From NCBI RefSeq assembly GCF_002374835.1, contig NZ_NWVD01000001.1:1116001-1180000 (forward strand): DNA of 64,000 nucleotides, in the 5' to 3' direction. The stretch's first letter is position 1. The number at the start of each line of letters is the position of its first letter. The DNA is from Sphingomonas ginsenosidimutans (GTDB taxonomy: Bacteria > Pseudomonadota > Alphaproteobacteria > Sphingomonadales > Sphingomonadaceae). Shown one piece after another: positions 25,742-35,158 of the stretch. The notes beneath the pieces are model-generated. The model was not told the DNA's origin. It saw only the letters and a program-made list of their open reading frames with translations, and did not search any database. Made by a program: the position numbers and the translations under genes.

Positions 25742-26467
25742 GTGGCGACCCTTCATGCCTTGGCCAATCCCGCGCGCTTCCTGCGGATCGCGCGGCCGCT
25801 GACCCCGATCCTGTGGTGGATGGGGGCGGCGTTGATCGCGTTCGGTTGCTGGGCCGGGCTGACGCAGACCCCGCCCGACTATCTGCAGGGCCAGACGGTG
25901 CGCATCCTGTACATCCACGTCCCCGCCGCGTGGCTGGGGATGGGGGGATGGAGCGGCATTGCGATCAGCAGCATCGTCTTCCTCGTCTGGCGCCATCCGC
26001 TGGCAGGGGTGGCGGCGCGCGCGATCGCGCTGCCGGGCGCGGTGTTCGCCGCGATCTGCCTGGTCACCGGATCGATCTGGGGACGGCCGACGTGGGGGAC
26101 GTGGTGGCAGTGGGATGGACGGCTGACGTCGATGCTGCTGCTGTTCTTCGTCTATCTGGGCTTCATCGCGCTGGCGAAGGCGGACCGCGAACGCGGCGGC
26201 GACGGGCGGATCCCGGCGCTGTACGGGATCGCGGGCACGGTGCTGCTGCCGATCATCCGTTATTCGGTGGTGTGGTGGAACACCCTTCACCAGGGCGCGA
26301 GCATCGGGCTGACCGGATCGTCGATCGACCGCGCGCTGCTGTGGCCGCTGCCGTTCATGCTGCTGGGGTTCAGCGCGCTGTTCGGCGCGATCGTGCTGAT
26401 GCGGATGCGCGCGATGCTGGCGATCGCCAAGGCGGAGGCGCGGATGCAGCGGCGCGCGCGCGCATGA
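25742..26467 (+). CDS. ccmC: CcmC, haem-handling protein of cytochrome c maturation
   Basis: Inner-membrane protein of System I that presents haem to CcmE. 241 residues from GTG 25742 (LHALANPARFLRIARPLTP is the usual N-terminus), six membrane helices, two conserved His (in YIHVPAAWLGM and WWNTLHQGASI) and the WWD-type motif WGTWWQWDGRLTSMLLLFF. First gene of a short operon; stop overlaps ccmD by ATGA. Confidence 0.95.
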   Translation: MATLHALANPARFLRIARPLTPILWWMGAALIAFGCWAGLTQTPPDYLQGQTVRILYIHVPAAWLGMGGWSGIAISSIVFLVWRHPLAGVAARAIALPGAVFAAICLVTGSIWGRPTWGTWWQWDGRLTSMLLLFFVYLGFIALAKADRERGGDGRIPALYGIAGTVLLPIIRYSVVWWNTLHQGASIGLTGSSIDRALLWPLPFMLLGFSALFGAIVLMRMRAMLAIAKAEARMQRRARA

Positions 26468-26568
26468 ACCAGTGGGCGTTCGTCATCGCGGCCTATGCCG
26501 TGACGTTGGCGGGGACCGGCATCGTGGGGGCGCTCGCCTATCGCGCGATGCGGCGAGCCGAGAAGTGA
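26464..26568 (+). CDS. ccmD: CcmD, small haem exporter subunit
   Basis: 34-residue single-helix membrane protein that helps release holo-CcmE from CcmABC. Sequence NQWAFVIAAYAVTLAGTGIV and a basic tail (AYRAMRRAEK) fit the family. ATG overlaps the ccmC stop, and its TGA overlaps the GTG start of ccmE. Confidence 0.88.
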   Translation: MNQWAFVIAAYAVTLAGTGIVGALAYRAMRRAEK

Positions 26569-27005
26569 CCGCGAAGAACCAGCGGCTGATGCTGGTCGTG
26601 CTGGCGCTGGCGGCGCTGGGCGCGGCGGCGGTGCTGGCGCTATCGGGGCTGAAGGACCAGGCGGCGTTCTTCTATGCCCCCTCCGACGTGGCAGGCGGGT
26701 TGCCCGCGCCGGACAAGGCGGTGCGGCTGGGCGGGATGGTGCAAAAGGCATCGATCCGGCGCGCGGCCGACGGCGTGTCGATCGCGTTCGTCGTCACCGA
26801 CGGGCGCGCGACCACCCCGGTGACGTTCAGCGGGATCGCCCCGGACCTGTTCCGCGAGGGATCGGGCGTGGTGGCGGAGGGGCATTTCCGCCCCGACGCC
26901 TCGTTCGCGGCGACCAACCTGCTGGCCAAGCATGACGAGAAGTACATGCCGCCGCAGATGGCGGGCAAGATGCACGAGACGACGACGCTGAAGGACACGC
27001 ACTGA
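26565..27005 (+). CDS. ccmE: CcmE, periplasmic haem chaperone
   Basis: Binds haem covalently and passes it to apocytochrome c. 146 residues from GTG 26565: short tail (TAKNQRLM), membrane helix (about 8-29), OB-fold barrel, and the haem-attachment site His123 with Tyr127 in LLAKHDEKYMPP. Complete. The next gene begins in the stop codon (TGATG). Confidence 0.95.
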   Translation: MTAKNQRLMLVVLALAALGAAAVLALSGLKDQAAFFYAPSDVAGGLPAPDKAVRLGGMVQKASIRRAADGVSIAFVVTDGRATTPVTFSGIAPDLFREGSGVVAEGHFRPDASFAATNLLAKHDEKYMPPQMAGKMHETTTLKDTH

Positions 27006-27637
27006 TGGGGTTCGTCGCGCTGGCGGCGCTGGGCCTCGCCGCTTTTGCGGCGATGTGGTGGATGAAACTGGATCGCGCCTTGTGGTCGACGGTCGGCGCG
27101 GCGCTGTTCCTGGGCGCGATCGGCTATGCGTGGCAGGGGCGGCCGTTGCTCGCCGCCGCGCCAGTGCAGCATCGCGCGACGACAACTGCGATCGTCCCCG
27201 AAGAGATTGCGATGCGCGACATGCTGTTCGGCCGATACACGCAGGACAGCGCCTATATCATGGCCGCCGATGCGATGACGCGCAGCGGCGACAGCAGCGC
27301 GGCGGCGCGCGCGGTGCTGGGCGGGCTGTCGCGGCTGCCGCGCAGCTTCATGCTCTGGACCTGGGCGGGCGTGACGCTGTCTGCCGATGCCGACGACCAG
27401 ATGACGCCGCCCGCGCTACTGGCGTTCCGGCAGGCGGCGCGGCTGGCGCCGGACCATCCGGCGCCGCCTTATTATCTGGGGCTCACCTACATCCGCGCCG
27501 GGCAGCTGGCGCCCGCGCGGGCGGCATGGATGCGCGCGCTGGCGCTGTCGCCAGAGGGCGCGGACTATCGCCGCGAAATCGCGATCCGGCTGGCCGTTCT
27601 CGACCGGCTGATCGCACTGCCACGCGACGCGCGCTGA
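27005..27637 (+). CDS. CcmI/CycH-like TPR protein
   Basis: Probable apocytochrome chaperone. 210 residues with two N-terminal membrane helices (about 2-18 and 27-44) and a periplasmic TPR region (AAARAVLGGLSRLPRSFMLW, RLAPDHPAPPYYLGLTYIRAGQLAPARAAWMRALALSP). It starts in the ccmE stop codon, where ccmF, ccmG (dsbE) and ccmH would normally stand. It is the last gene of the cluster and shorter than typical CycH. Confidence in the TPR assignment is good, in the exact role moderate. Confidence 0.75.
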   Translation: MGFVALAALGLAAFAAMWWMKLDRALWSTVGAALFLGAIGYAWQGRPLLAAAPVQHRATTTAIVPEEIAMRDMLFGRYTQDSAYIMAADAMTRSGDSSAAARAVLGGLSRLPRSFMLWTWAGVTLSADADDQMTPPALLAFRQAARLAPDHPAPPYYLGLTYIRAGQLAPARAAWMRALALSPEGADYRREIAIRLAVLDRLIALPRDAR

Positions 27638-27647
27638 GGCGGCGGGG

Positions 27648-27866
27648 TCAGCGCCCGCGCCCGGTCTGTTCCTGAAGCGCGTCGATCCGTTTTGAGGCGT
27701 CCGCCTTGGTCAGCCCGTCATCGAACGGCTCGCCCGCTTCCTCGCTCAACGTCTTGAGATAGCTGGCCTGCGCGCCGGTCATCGGCTCGTCCCCGGTGGT
27801 CCAGTCGGCGGGGTCCTTCTCCGCGTTGGAAAAGGGCTCGGCCTTGGGGTTGTGCGTGTCGGTCAT
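27648..27866 (-). CDS. DUF3072-type small protein
   Basis: 72-residue soluble protein: Asn/Lys/Glu-rich start (TDTHNPKAEPFSNAEKDPAD), then the conserved GDEPMTGAQASYLKTLSEEAGEPFD and a helix (TKADASKRIDALQEQTGRG). This is the DUF3072 pattern; function unknown. The helix resembles the small SAP-like element found in DNA-linked proteins, but I would not conclude that from 72 residues. Converges on the TPR gene with a 10-base gap; divergent from kup. Confidence 0.8.
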   Translation of the reverse strand: MTDTHNPKAEPFSNAEKDPADWTTGDEPMTGAQASYLKTLSEEAGEPFDDGLTKADASKRIDALQEQTGRGR

Positions 27867-28022
27867 CGTGTATCCTTTCGGTGGCACAACCCCGATGTTT
27901 ACCATATGTTCCGCGTTGCAGCCGCCCGGCCATGGTGCTAGGCGCGCCATCATGATGGGGACCTTAGCGGGCGAAAACGCCGTGGGCACGGTCGGCAACT
28001 CCGGTTCCTGTCGGAACGGGGC

Positions 28023-29954
28023 GTGAGCGACGTCGCTCCAGCGGGCACGGCGGATCCGGCGCAGCCGTCCGCCCCGCATCATCATGGCCAGCGCCAGGGA
28101 TTGGCCGGGCTGGCGATCGGCGCGATCGGCGTCGTCTATGGCGATATCGGCACCAGCCCGCTGTATGCGATGAAGGAAGTGTTCGTCGGCCACCACCCGC
28201 TGGCGGTCGATCAGTTGCACATCTTCGGCGTCATCAGCCTGATGTTCTGGTCGCTGATGCTGATCGTGACGCTGAAATACGTCCTCATCATTCTGCGCGC
28301 CGACAATAACGGCGAGGGCGGGAGCCTCGCGCTGTTGGCGCTGATCCAGCGGCGATCGGGCGCGGCGGGCGGAAAGCGCTGGGGGCCGAGCCTGGTGATG
28401 CTGGGCGTCGTCGCGACCGCCTTGTTCTTCGGCGACTGCATGATCACCCCGGCGATCTCGGTGCTGTCCGCGGTGGAAGGGCTGGCGACGGTCGAGCAGG
28501 GGTTCGATTCGTTCGTGCTGCCGATCGCGGTGACGATCCTGATCGCGCTGTTCTACCTCCAGTCGATCGGCACCGCGAAGGTCGGGCGGCTGTTCGGCCC
28601 GATCATGATCCTGTATTTCATCGTGCTGGCGGTGATGGGCGTGATGCACATCGCCGAGCGGCCCGACGTATTGTGGGCGCTGAATCCAGCCTGGGCGGTG
28701 CGCTTCGCCGTGACCGACGGGAAGCTCGCCTTCCTGGCGCTGGGTTCGGTGGTGCTGGCGGTGACCGGCGCGGAGGCGCTGTACGCCGACATGGGGCATT
28801 TCGGGCGCAAGCCGATCTCCTACGCGTGGCTCGGCTTCGTGCTGCCGGCGTTGATGCTCAATTACCTGGGGCAGGGCGCGCTGCTGCTGGAAACGCCGGC
28901 GGCGGCGGTCAACCCGTTCTTCCTGATGGCGCCGGAGGACTGGCGTCTGCCGCTGGTCATTCTGGCGACGATGGCGACCGTCATCGCCAGCCAGGCGGTC
29001 ATCACCGGCGCCTATTCTGTGGTGCAGCAGGCGGTGCAGCTTGGGCTGATGCCGCGCATCCGCATCACCCACACGAGCGCGTCCGAAGCGGGGCAGATCT
29101 ATATCCCGGCGGCCAATTGGGCGCTGATGGTGATGGTGCTGCTGCTGGTGTTCGGGTTCGGCGAATCGTCCAACCTTGCCGCCGCTTACGGCATCGCGGT
29201 GACGGGGACGATGTTCATCTCCACCTGCATGGTCGGCGTGCTGATCCGGCGCGTGTGGCACTGGCCGATCTGGGCGGTGGCGCTGTTCGAGCTGGTGTTT
29301 CTGACCATCGACGGGCTGTATTTTGCGTCGAACCTGACCAAGGTGCCCGATGGCGGCTGGTTCCCGTTGCTGGTGGCGGTGATCGTGTTCGTGCTGCTGA
29401 CCACCTGGTCGCAGGGGCGCAAGCTGATGCTGGAGCGGATGCGCGAGGCGGCGATGCCGATCCGCATCTTCATCGATTCGGCCGCCAGCAGCGCGACGCG
29501 CGTGTCGGGCACGGCGGTGTTCATGACATCGACGCCCGAAGGTGTGCCGCACGCGCTGCTCCACAACCTGAAGCACAATCGCGTCCTGCACGAGCGCGTC
29601 ATCCTGCTGACCGTGCGCGTCACCGACATGCCCTATTTCCCCAGCGACGACCGTTTCCTGCACGAGGATCTGGGGCAGGGGTTCCACCGCGTGATCCTGC
29701 GCTACGGCTTCATGGAGGAGCCGGACGTGCCGGCGAACCTGAAGTCGTTCGACGGATGCGGCGCGGCGTTCCGCATGATGGACACCAGCTTCTTCCTCAG
29801 CCGCCAGACGCTGCTCGCGTCGGAGCGGCCCGGGATGGCGATCTGGCGCGAGAAACTGTTCGCCTGGATGCTGCGCAACGCCGAAAGCGCGATGGAATTC
29901 TTCCGCCTGCCCACCAACCGCGTGGTCGAGCTGGGCAGCCAGATCGAGATTTGA
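28023..29954 (+). CDS. kup: Kup, low-affinity potassium uptake transporter
   Basis: K+:H+ symporter of the KUP/HAK/KT family. 643 residues from GTG 28023: hydrophilic His-rich start, [20 protein letters not shown], twelve membrane helices with NNGEGG and the [14 protein letters not shown] stretch, and a cytoplasmic C-terminal domain of about 190 residues ([29 protein letters not shown]). Complete. The following gene starts in its stop codon (TTGA). Confidence 0.97.
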   Translation: MSDVAPAGTADPAQPSAPHHHGQRQGLAGLAIGAIGVVYGDIGTSPLYAMKEVFVGHHPLAVDQLHIFGVISLMFWSLMLIVTLKYVLIILRADNNGEGGSLALLALIQRRSGAAGGKRWGPSLVMLGVVATALFFGDCMITPAISVLSAVEGLATVEQGFDSFVLPIAVTILIALFYLQSIGTAKVGRLFGPIMILYFIVLAVMGVMHIAERPDVLWALNPAWAVRFAVTDGKLAFLALGSVVLAVTGAEALYADMGHFGRKPISYAWLGFVLPALMLNYLGQGALLLETPAAAVNPFFLMAPEDWRLPLVILATMATVIASQAVITGAYSVVQQAVQLGLMPRIRITHTSASEAGQIYIPAANWALMVMVLLLVFGFGESSNLAAAYGIAVTGTMFISTCMVGVLIRRVWHWPIWAVALFELVFLTIDGLYFASNLTKVPDGGWFPLLVAVIVFVLLTTWSQGRKLMLERMREAAMPIRIFIDSAASSATRVSGTAVFMTSTPEGVPHALLHNLKHNRVLHERVILLTVRVTDMPYFPSDDRFLHEDLGQGFHRVILRYGFMEEPDVPANLKSFDGCGAAFRMMDTSFFLSRQTLLASERPGMAIWREKLFAWMLRNAESAMEFFRLPTNRVVELGSQIEI

Positions 29955-30466
29955 GCGCACCGCTCGCCCCGATCATCGTGAGCGCGCTGTTCGGGGCGAA
30001 GGATCAGGCGTTTCTTGATGCCGAGCGGCGGGCGCATTTCCCGCCCGAGCGCAACCAACTGGCCGCGCACCTGACACTGTTCCACCACATCCCGCCCGGC
30101 GCGCTGGACGAGCTGCACCGGCGGCTGGGCGACGAGACGCGCGGCGTGCCGGCCCCCGCGGCGCGGCTGGCGGGCGTCTTCTCGCTGGGACGCGGGGTGG
30201 CCTATCGCATCGACAGCCCCGAACTGGCGGCGATCCGCACGCGGCTGGCCGATGCGTTTCACGGGCTGCTGACGCCGCAGGACCAGGCGGCCTGGCGCGC
30301 GCACGTGACGGTGCAGAACAAGGTCGAGCCGGCGGTGGCCAGGGCGCTGCTGGTGCAGATGCAGGCGCGGTTCTTGGCGCGCCCGGTGGCGGTCGCCGGG
30401 CTGGCGGCATATTGGTATCGCGGTGGTCCGTGGGAGTTGATCCGGCGTTATCCGTTCGCCGCTTGA
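29951..30466 (+). CDS. 2H phosphoesterase (2'-5' RNA ligase family)
   Basis: Predicted cyclic phosphodiesterase/RNA-ligase-like enzyme. 171 residues with both catalytic H-x-T motifs: His40-Thr42 (HLTLFHH) and His118-Thr120 (HVTVQNK). The start is probably the TTG at 29951 overlapping the kup stop, which gives the N-terminus [20 protein letters not shown]; a GTG at 29978 is the other option. Coupled to kup by position, with no obvious functional link. Physiological substrate unknown. Confidence 0.85.
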   Translation: MSAPLAPIIVSALFGAKDQAFLDAERRAHFPPERNQLAAHLTLFHHIPPGALDELHRRLGDETRGVPAPAARLAGVFSLGRGVAYRIDSPELAAIRTRLADAFHGLLTPQDQAAWRAHVTVQNKVEPAVARALLVQMQARFLARPVAVAGLAAYWYRGGPWELIRRYPFAA

Positions 30467-30497
30467 CCGCGCCGTTCCGGCTGCTATAGCCCGCGCC

Positions 30498-30620
30498 TCA
30501 CGAGCGGTTCGGCGCTCCCGCAGATGCGGTGAGGCGGAGTAGCTCAGCTGGTTAGAGCACGGGAATCATAATCCTGGGGTCGGGGGTTCAAGTCCCTCCT
30601 CCGCTACCAACCGCTCGTGA
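30498..30620 (+). repeat. 12-bp inverted repeat flanking tRNA-Met
   Basis: Perfect 12-bp arms: TCACGAGCGGTT (30498-30509) and AACCGCTCGTGA (30609-30620), the right arm starting with the last A of the tRNA CCA. In a primary transcript these would bring the tRNA ends together. Confidence 0.75.
30533..30609 (+). tRNA. tRNA-Met (anticodon CAT), elongator type
   Basis: Acceptor GGCGGAG pairs with CTCCGCT (first pair G-U), the anticodon loop is ATCATAA, the T-loop GGTTCAAGTCC, CCA encoded. Overall it resembles alphaproteobacterial elongator tRNA-Met; it lacks the C1-A72 mismatch of the initiator. An Ile2 (lysidine) tRNA with CAT is the alternative and is less likely. Confidence 0.9.
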
Positions 30621-30674
30621 CATTCCACCTAGCCGGTCGATATGATGCCGCCGTTTCAGGGGGGCAGGGCGATA

Positions 30675-31148
30675 ATGTGGACAATGGCGTTGGCGTTGCA
30701 GGCGGCGGTCACGGTGCCGCGCTGCCCGCTGGATGCACCCTATGACCCGCGCAATCCGTTCGCGCAGATCCTGGCGGGCAAGGCACCCGCGAGCATCGTC
30801 GCTGAGACCCCGGATATGATCGCGCTGGTGCCGATCGCCTGGGAACGGCCGGGGCATGTGCTGGTGATTCCGCGGCGCGCGGTGCGCAATCTGGACGACA
30901 TGACCGCGACCGAGATGGCCGACGCGCTGCTGCTAGCCCGCCGGATCGCGGCGGCGCAGCGGCGCGCGTTCGGCAACACGGGCTATGTCATCCAGCAGAA
31001 CAACGGCGGCGGCGCGCAGCACGTCTGCCACGTCCATTTCCACGTGATCCCGAACACGCCGGTGGAGAAGGTGGAGCACGCGACGCCCGCGCAGATGGAG
31101 GGGATGCGGGCGCGGATCGTGGCGGCGCTGGACGCGTCGGGCGACTAG
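30675..31148 (+). CDS. HIT-family nucleotide hydrolase, possibly exported
   Basis: Histidine-triad hydrolase or transferase acting on nucleotide derivatives. 157 residues with the triad His119, His121, His123 (HVHFHVIP), preceded by His116 and the upstream strand HVLVIPRRAVRNLDD. The first 14 residues (WTMALALQAAVTVP) look like a short signal or membrane segment before RCPLDAPYDP, unusual for HIT proteins. The ATG at 30675 follows a G-rich site; an ATG at 30642 would lengthen it. Export is inference. Convergent with the acetyltransferase downstream. Confidence 0.85.
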   Translation: MWTMALALQAAVTVPRCPLDAPYDPRNPFAQILAGKAPASIVAETPDMIALVPIAWERPGHVLVIPRRAVRNLDDMTATEMADALLLARRIAAAQRRAFGNTGYVIQQNNGGGAQHVCHVHFHVIPNTPVEKVEHATPAQMEGMRARIVAALDASGD

Positions 31149-31167
31149 GGTCGGCGTTCGCGCCGCT

Positions 31168-31689
31168 TCAGCGCAACTGGCGGGCGAAGACGTGGCTGGT
31201 CATCGTGAATCCGGCGCGCTCGAAGAAGGCGTGGGCGCGGGTGTTGCGCACGCCGCTTTCCAGGAACAGCCAGTCGATGCCCGCGCCCCGCACCCGTTCC
31301 TCGATCATCGCCATCAGACGCGTGCCGATGCCATGCGACCGGGCTTTGGGGGCGACCGCCATATCCTCCAGCACGGCGAAGCGGCGGCGCGCGGTCTGTT
31401 CCCACGCGACGACCGCCATGCCCAGGATCGCGCCCTGCGCATCGCGGGCGAGGAGCAGGTCGCGATCGTCCCCCAGCGCGGCGAAGTCATCGGCATAGAG
31501 GTCGGCGAGCGCGGGCGCCCAGGTGTCGGCGTCGATGCTCAGCCCGGTCTGTATCTCGCCATGGCTGATGTAGGCGGTATCGCCGCCGATGATCCGCCCG
31601 GCAAAGGCCGAGGCCTGCGCGGCGGCAGCGGGCGAGCCGTCCCACGCGAGCGTGATCGCGGATGGTGCCGATCGGTCGTCCTGCGTCAC
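31168..31689 (-). CDS. GNAT-family acetyltransferase
   Basis: 173-residue N-acetyltransferase of unknown substrate. The core AVLEDMAVAPKARSHGIGTRLMAMIEERVRGAG holds the acetyl-CoA loop (here R-S-H-G-I-G), followed by WLFLESGVRNTRAHAFFERAGF, the usual final strand and helix. The start is the GTG at 31689, with GAAGGAAG directly upstream; no ATG in frame fits. Divergent from the unknown membrane protein gene at 31804. Confidence 0.85.
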   Translation of the reverse strand: MTQDDRSAPSAITLAWDGSPAAAAQASAFAGRIIGGDTAYISHGEIQTGLSIDADTWAPALADLYADDFAALGDDRDLLLARDAQGAILGMAVVAWEQTARRRFAVLEDMAVAPKARSHGIGTRLMAMIEERVRGAGIDWLFLESGVRNTRAHAFFERAGFTMTSHVFARQLR

Positions 31690-31803
31690 GCCTGCTTCCT
31701 TCTCGCTCCGAAACGAATGTGAGTGGCGTAGCATCGAGCGACGATGCGTGCCATCCTGCGAGCGCTGTCGCGAACGACGGTAGTTCAACCGGGGGGATGG
31801 ACG

Positions 31804-32634
31804 ATGATTGGGGAGATTGCGGGTGCCGCCGCGGGATGGGCGGGCGCGTTCGACGCCTTCGTGCGCGGCCACGCTTATATCCCGGCCCTGCTCGGCCCGA
31901 TGATCACCGGCTTTGGTGTGTTCTTCACCGGCTTCCAGATCCGACGAAGCGGCAAGCAGTACAAGACCGAGCAGGGGTGGAAGCGATCGGAGCTGGTGCG
32001 CTCGTACCTGTCGCAGATGTCGACCGACGCGAATCTGGCGCTGGCGCTGCGCGTTCTGGATTGGCGCAGCGGGCCGGCGCAGATCCCGCAACAATTCCAG
32101 CCGCTATTCGATGTGGTCGAAGGGCAGTCGCCGCGTCCGGTATGGCACGCCGATCCACCCGGGAAAGGCTATTTTCGGATCGACTGGGGGCGCTTCGTCC
32201 GGTCGCTGGAGGTGATGCGCGATCCGGAATGGGAAAGTGCTGACATGTTCACGTACCGTACCTGTTTCGATGCCTTCTGCACCTTCCTGCAATCGGTGGC
32301 GGACGATGTGCGCTCGATCAGCGTAACGCCATCCGAATATGCCGACCTCAGCTTCTACTGCCACCGCGTCCTGTTTCCCAAGGATCATAAGCGCAAGGAC
32401 GACGAGGCTGCGGGGAGGAAGCTGCGCAAGTATATCGAAGTCTATTATAACAAGCGCACCTTCCGCATTATGGCGCGCATTGCCGAGGAATATGCGAAGG
32501 AGCACAAGGACGAGCCCAACATCCCGTCCGTGACATTTCCGGAGTTCTTCCCGCCTGAGGTGCCGCAGGGACGACGCGCAAGGTTCGCGGCGCGACTGCG
32601 TACTACCTACACTCGGATCGGAACGGTAAGCTGA
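31804..32634 (+). CDS. membrane-anchored protein of unknown function (276 aa)
   Basis: I do not recognise a family. One hydrophobic region near the N-terminus (about 27-47: YIPALLGPMITGFGVFFTGF) precedes a long cytoplasmic part with many Trp, Tyr and charged residues (QIRRSGKQYKTEQGWKRSEL, FFPPEVPQGRR). GWKRSELVRSYLSQMSTDANLALALRVLDW recalls the helical linker of proteins that carry a membrane helix followed by a helical sensor. The ATG at 31804 has GGGGGATGG upstream. The codons are less biased than in neighbours (more A/T in 32270-32470), which hints at horizontal origin. Convergent with rimO. Confidence 0.75.
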   Translation: MIGEIAGAAAGWAGAFDAFVRGHAYIPALLGPMITGFGVFFTGFQIRRSGKQYKTEQGWKRSELVRSYLSQMSTDANLALALRVLDWRSGPAQIPQQFQPLFDVVEGQSPRPVWHADPPGKGYFRIDWGRFVRSLEVMRDPEWESADMFTYRTCFDAFCTFLQSVADDVRSISVTPSEYADLSFYCHRVLFPKDHKRKDDEAAGRKLRKYIEVYYNKRTFRIMARIAEEYAKEHKDEPNIPSVTFPEFFPPEVPQGRRARFAARLRTTYTRIGTVS

Positions 32635-32640
32635 CTGACG

Positions 32641-33972
32641 TCAGGCCGCCACCCCGAACAAGTCATGCTCGTCGGCGTCCTCGATCGTGACGCGGACGAT
32701 GTCGCCCGGTGCCAGATGGCCGGCGTCGCGCAGATGAACGTCGCCGTCGATCTCCGGGGCGTCGGCCTTGCTGCGGCCGGTCGCGCCGCCGGTGTCGGCG
32801 TCGACCGCGTCGATGATGACGTCGAGCGTGCGGCCGACCTTGGCGGCCAGCTTCGCGGTGGAGATGGCGGCGGTACGCTCCATGATGCGGGCGTAGCGTT
32901 CCTCCTTCACCTCCTCGGGGACGGGATCGGGCAGCGCGTTGGCGGCGGCGCCTTCGACGGGTTCGAAGCGGAACGCGCCGACGCGGTCGAGCTGCGCTTC
33001 GTCCAGCCAGTCGAGCAGATATTGGAAATCCGCCTCCGTCTCGCCGGGGAAGCCGACGACGAAGGTCGAGCGGATCGCGATATCCGGGCAGATTTCGCGC
33101 CACGCCTTGATCCGGCCGAGCACCTTGGCGTCGTTCGCGGGCCGTTTCATCCGGCGCAGGACCGCGGGCGCGGCATGCTGGAACGGAATGTCGAGATACG
33201 GCAGCACCAGCCCGTCCGCCATCAGCGGGATCACTTGGTCGACGTGCGGGTAAGGATAGACGTAGTGGAGCCGCACCCAGGGGGCGATGCGCCCCAGCTC
33301 ACGCGCCAGATCGGTCATGTGCGGGCGCACCTCGGCTCCCTTCCACATCCGCGGCTGATCGCGGATGTCGATGCCATAGGCGGAGGTGTCCTGGCTGATG
33401 ACCAGCAGTTCCTTCGTGCCCGCGGCGACCAGCTTCTCCGCCTCGCGCAGGATCGCGTCGGGGCGGCGGCTGACCAGATCGCCACGCAAGCTGGGGATGA
33501 TGCAGAAGGAGCAGCGGTGGTTGCAGCCCTCCGAAATCTTGAGATAGCTGTAGTGGCGCGGCGTCAGCTTCAGCCCGGCATCGGGGATCAGATCGACAAA
33601 GGGGCTGATCGCGGCGGGGGCGGCGGCATGGACCGCCTCCACGACCTGTTCGTACTCGTGCGCGCCGGTGATGGCGAGCACCTCCGGGAAGCGCGCGCGG
33701 ATCGCCTCGGCTTCCTTGCCCATGCAGCCGGTGACGATGACGCGGCCGTTCTCCGCAATCGCCTCGCCGATCGCCTCCAGCGATTCCTCCTTGGCGGAAT
33801 CGAGGAAGCCGCAGGTGTTGACCAGCACCACGTCCGCGCCGGCATAATCGGCCGACATCTGATAGCCGTCGGCGCGCAGCTGCGTCAGGATCCGCTCGCT
33901 GTCGACCAGGTTCTTCGGACAGCCGAGCGAGACCATGCCCACGCGGGGCGGAGAGGGAAGTTGCGTTGCCAT
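32641..33972 (-). CDS. rimO: RimO, ribosomal protein S12 methylthiotransferase
   Basis: Radical-SAM enzyme that adds a methylthio group to an Asp of ribosomal protein S12. 443 residues: UPF0004 domain with three Cys (SLGCPKN, VNTCGF, TGCMG), the radical-SAM cluster motif CNHRCSFC, the SAM-binding strand region and a C-terminal TRAM domain ([21 protein letters not shown]). The ATG at 33972 is the usual RimO start; the frame runs further upstream only by chance. Convergent with the unknown gene; divergent from anmK. Confidence 0.95.
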   Translation of the reverse strand: MATQLPSPPRVGMVSLGCPKNLVDSERILTQLRADGYQMSADYAGADVVLVNTCGFLDSAKEESLEAIGEAIAENGRVIVTGCMGKEAEAIRARFPEVLAITGAHEYEQVVEAVHAAAPAAISPFVDLIPDAGLKLTPRHYSYLKISEGCNHRCSFCIIPSLRGDLVSRRPDAILREAEKLVAAGTKELLVISQDTSAYGIDIRDQPRMWKGAEVRPHMTDLARELGRIAPWVRLHYVYPYPHVDQVIPLMADGLVLPYLDIPFQHAAPAVLRRMKRPANDAKVLGRIKAWREICPDIAIRSTFVVGFPGETEADFQYLLDWLDEAQLDRVGAFRFEPVEGAAANALPDPVPEEVKEERYARIMERTAAISTAKLAAKVGRTLDVIIDAVDADTGGATGRSKADAPEIDGDVHLRDAGHLAPGDIVRVTIEDADEHDLFGVAA

Positions 33973-34066
33973 GAGATCGCGCGGACATAATGCGGAACGG
34001 GCCGATTTGCCAGTATCGCGTGTCGGGGGATAGGAGCGGGCGTGAAACGGCGATGATGGAGCGACG

Positions 34067-35158
34067 ATGCTGGCAGTGGGTTTGATGTCGGGGACGTCGC
34101 TGGACGGGATCGACGCGGCGCTGATCGAAACCGACGGGGAGGCGCAGGTGCGCGCGCTGGCGTTCCGCGGTGAGCCGTTCTCCGACGCGGCACGCGCGCA
34201 GCTGGCGGAGGCGACCGCGCTGGCACTGGCGTTCGAGCGCCCGCGCGCCAGCCCGCCGCTGGTGGCCGCAGAGGAGCTCATCACGCGCACCCATGTGCTG
34301 GCGGTGCAGAAACTGTTGCGCGACGCCGGGGTCGCGGCGACGGATGTCGGCGTCATCGGTTTCCACGGCCAGACGGTCGCGCATCGCCCCGACCGGCGCT
34401 GGACCTGGCAGATCGGCGACGGGCAGGCGATGGCCGACGTGACCGGTATCACCACCGTCGCCGATTTCCGCAGCGCCGACGTCGCCGCCGGGGGGCAGGG
34501 GGCGCCGCTGTTGCCGGTCTATCACGCGGCGCTGGCGGCTGGGCTGGACAAGCCGGTCGCGGTGCTGAACCTGGGCGGGGTGGCGAACGTCACGCTGATC
34601 GGCGCGGACGGCGAACTGGCGGCGTTCGATACCGGGCCGGCCAACGGCCTGATCGACAGCTGGATGGAGCAGGAGACGGGCGAGCGGTTCGACCGCGACG
34701 GCGCGCTGGCGGCACAGGGGCAGGTCGATCAGGGCATCCTGACCGCGATGCTGGACCATCCGTTCTTTGCCGCGCCCTACCCCAAGTCGCTCGACCGCAA
34801 CGATTTCACGATCCAGCCGGTGCGCGGCCTGTCGGCGGCGGACGGCGCGGCGACGCTGACCGCCTTCACTGCGGCGACCGTGGCGGAGGGGCTGCGGTTG
34901 CTGCCGCAGGCGCCGCGCCGATTGCTGGTGGCGGGGGGCGGGCGGCTCAATCCGACGCTGATGGCGATGCTGGCGCAGCACACCGGACTGACGCCGGAGC
35001 CGGTCGACGCGCTGGGCTGGAACGGCGACGGGCTGGAGGCGGAAGGCTTCGCCTATATGGCGGTGCGCACGCTGAAGGGGCTGCCGATCAGCTTCCCCGG
35101 CACCACCGGCGCGCCGCAGGCGATGGCGGGCGGCACGGTGTTCAGGCCGAAGGGGTGA
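34067..35158 (+). CDS. anmK: AnmK, anhydro-N-acetylmuramic acid kinase
   Basis: Converts recycled anhydro-MurNAc to MurNAc-6-phosphate in peptidoglycan recycling. 363 residues, with the conserved start [16 protein letters not shown], the sugar site region [11 protein letters not shown], the phosphate loop [12 protein letters not shown] and [12 protein letters not shown], and [12 protein letters not shown] near the end. Complete and of normal length. The last 17 bases overlap the convergent DUF4112 gene. Confidence 0.96.
   Translation: MLAVGLMSGTSLDGIDAALIETDGEAQVRALAFRGEPFSDAARAQLAEATALALAFERPRASPPLVAAEELITRTHVLAVQKLLRDAGVAATDVGVIGFHGQTVAHRPDRRWTWQIGDGQAMADVTGITTVADFRSADVAAGGQGAPLLPVYHAALAAGLDKPVAVLNLGGVANVTLIGADGELAAFDTGPANGLIDSWMEQETGERFDRDGALAAQGQVDQGILTAMLDHPFFAAPYPKSLDRNDFTIQPVRGLSAADGAATLTAFTAATVAEGLRLLPQAPRRLLVAGGGRLNPTLMAMLAQHTGLTPEPVDALGWNGDGLEAEGFAYMAVRTLKGLPISFPGTTGAPQAMAGGTVFRPKG

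Noticed and set aside
30533..30609. tRNA genes as integration sites of a mobile island
   Set aside because: No integrase, no repeated tRNA 3' end and no change in gene type next to any of the five tRNA genes.
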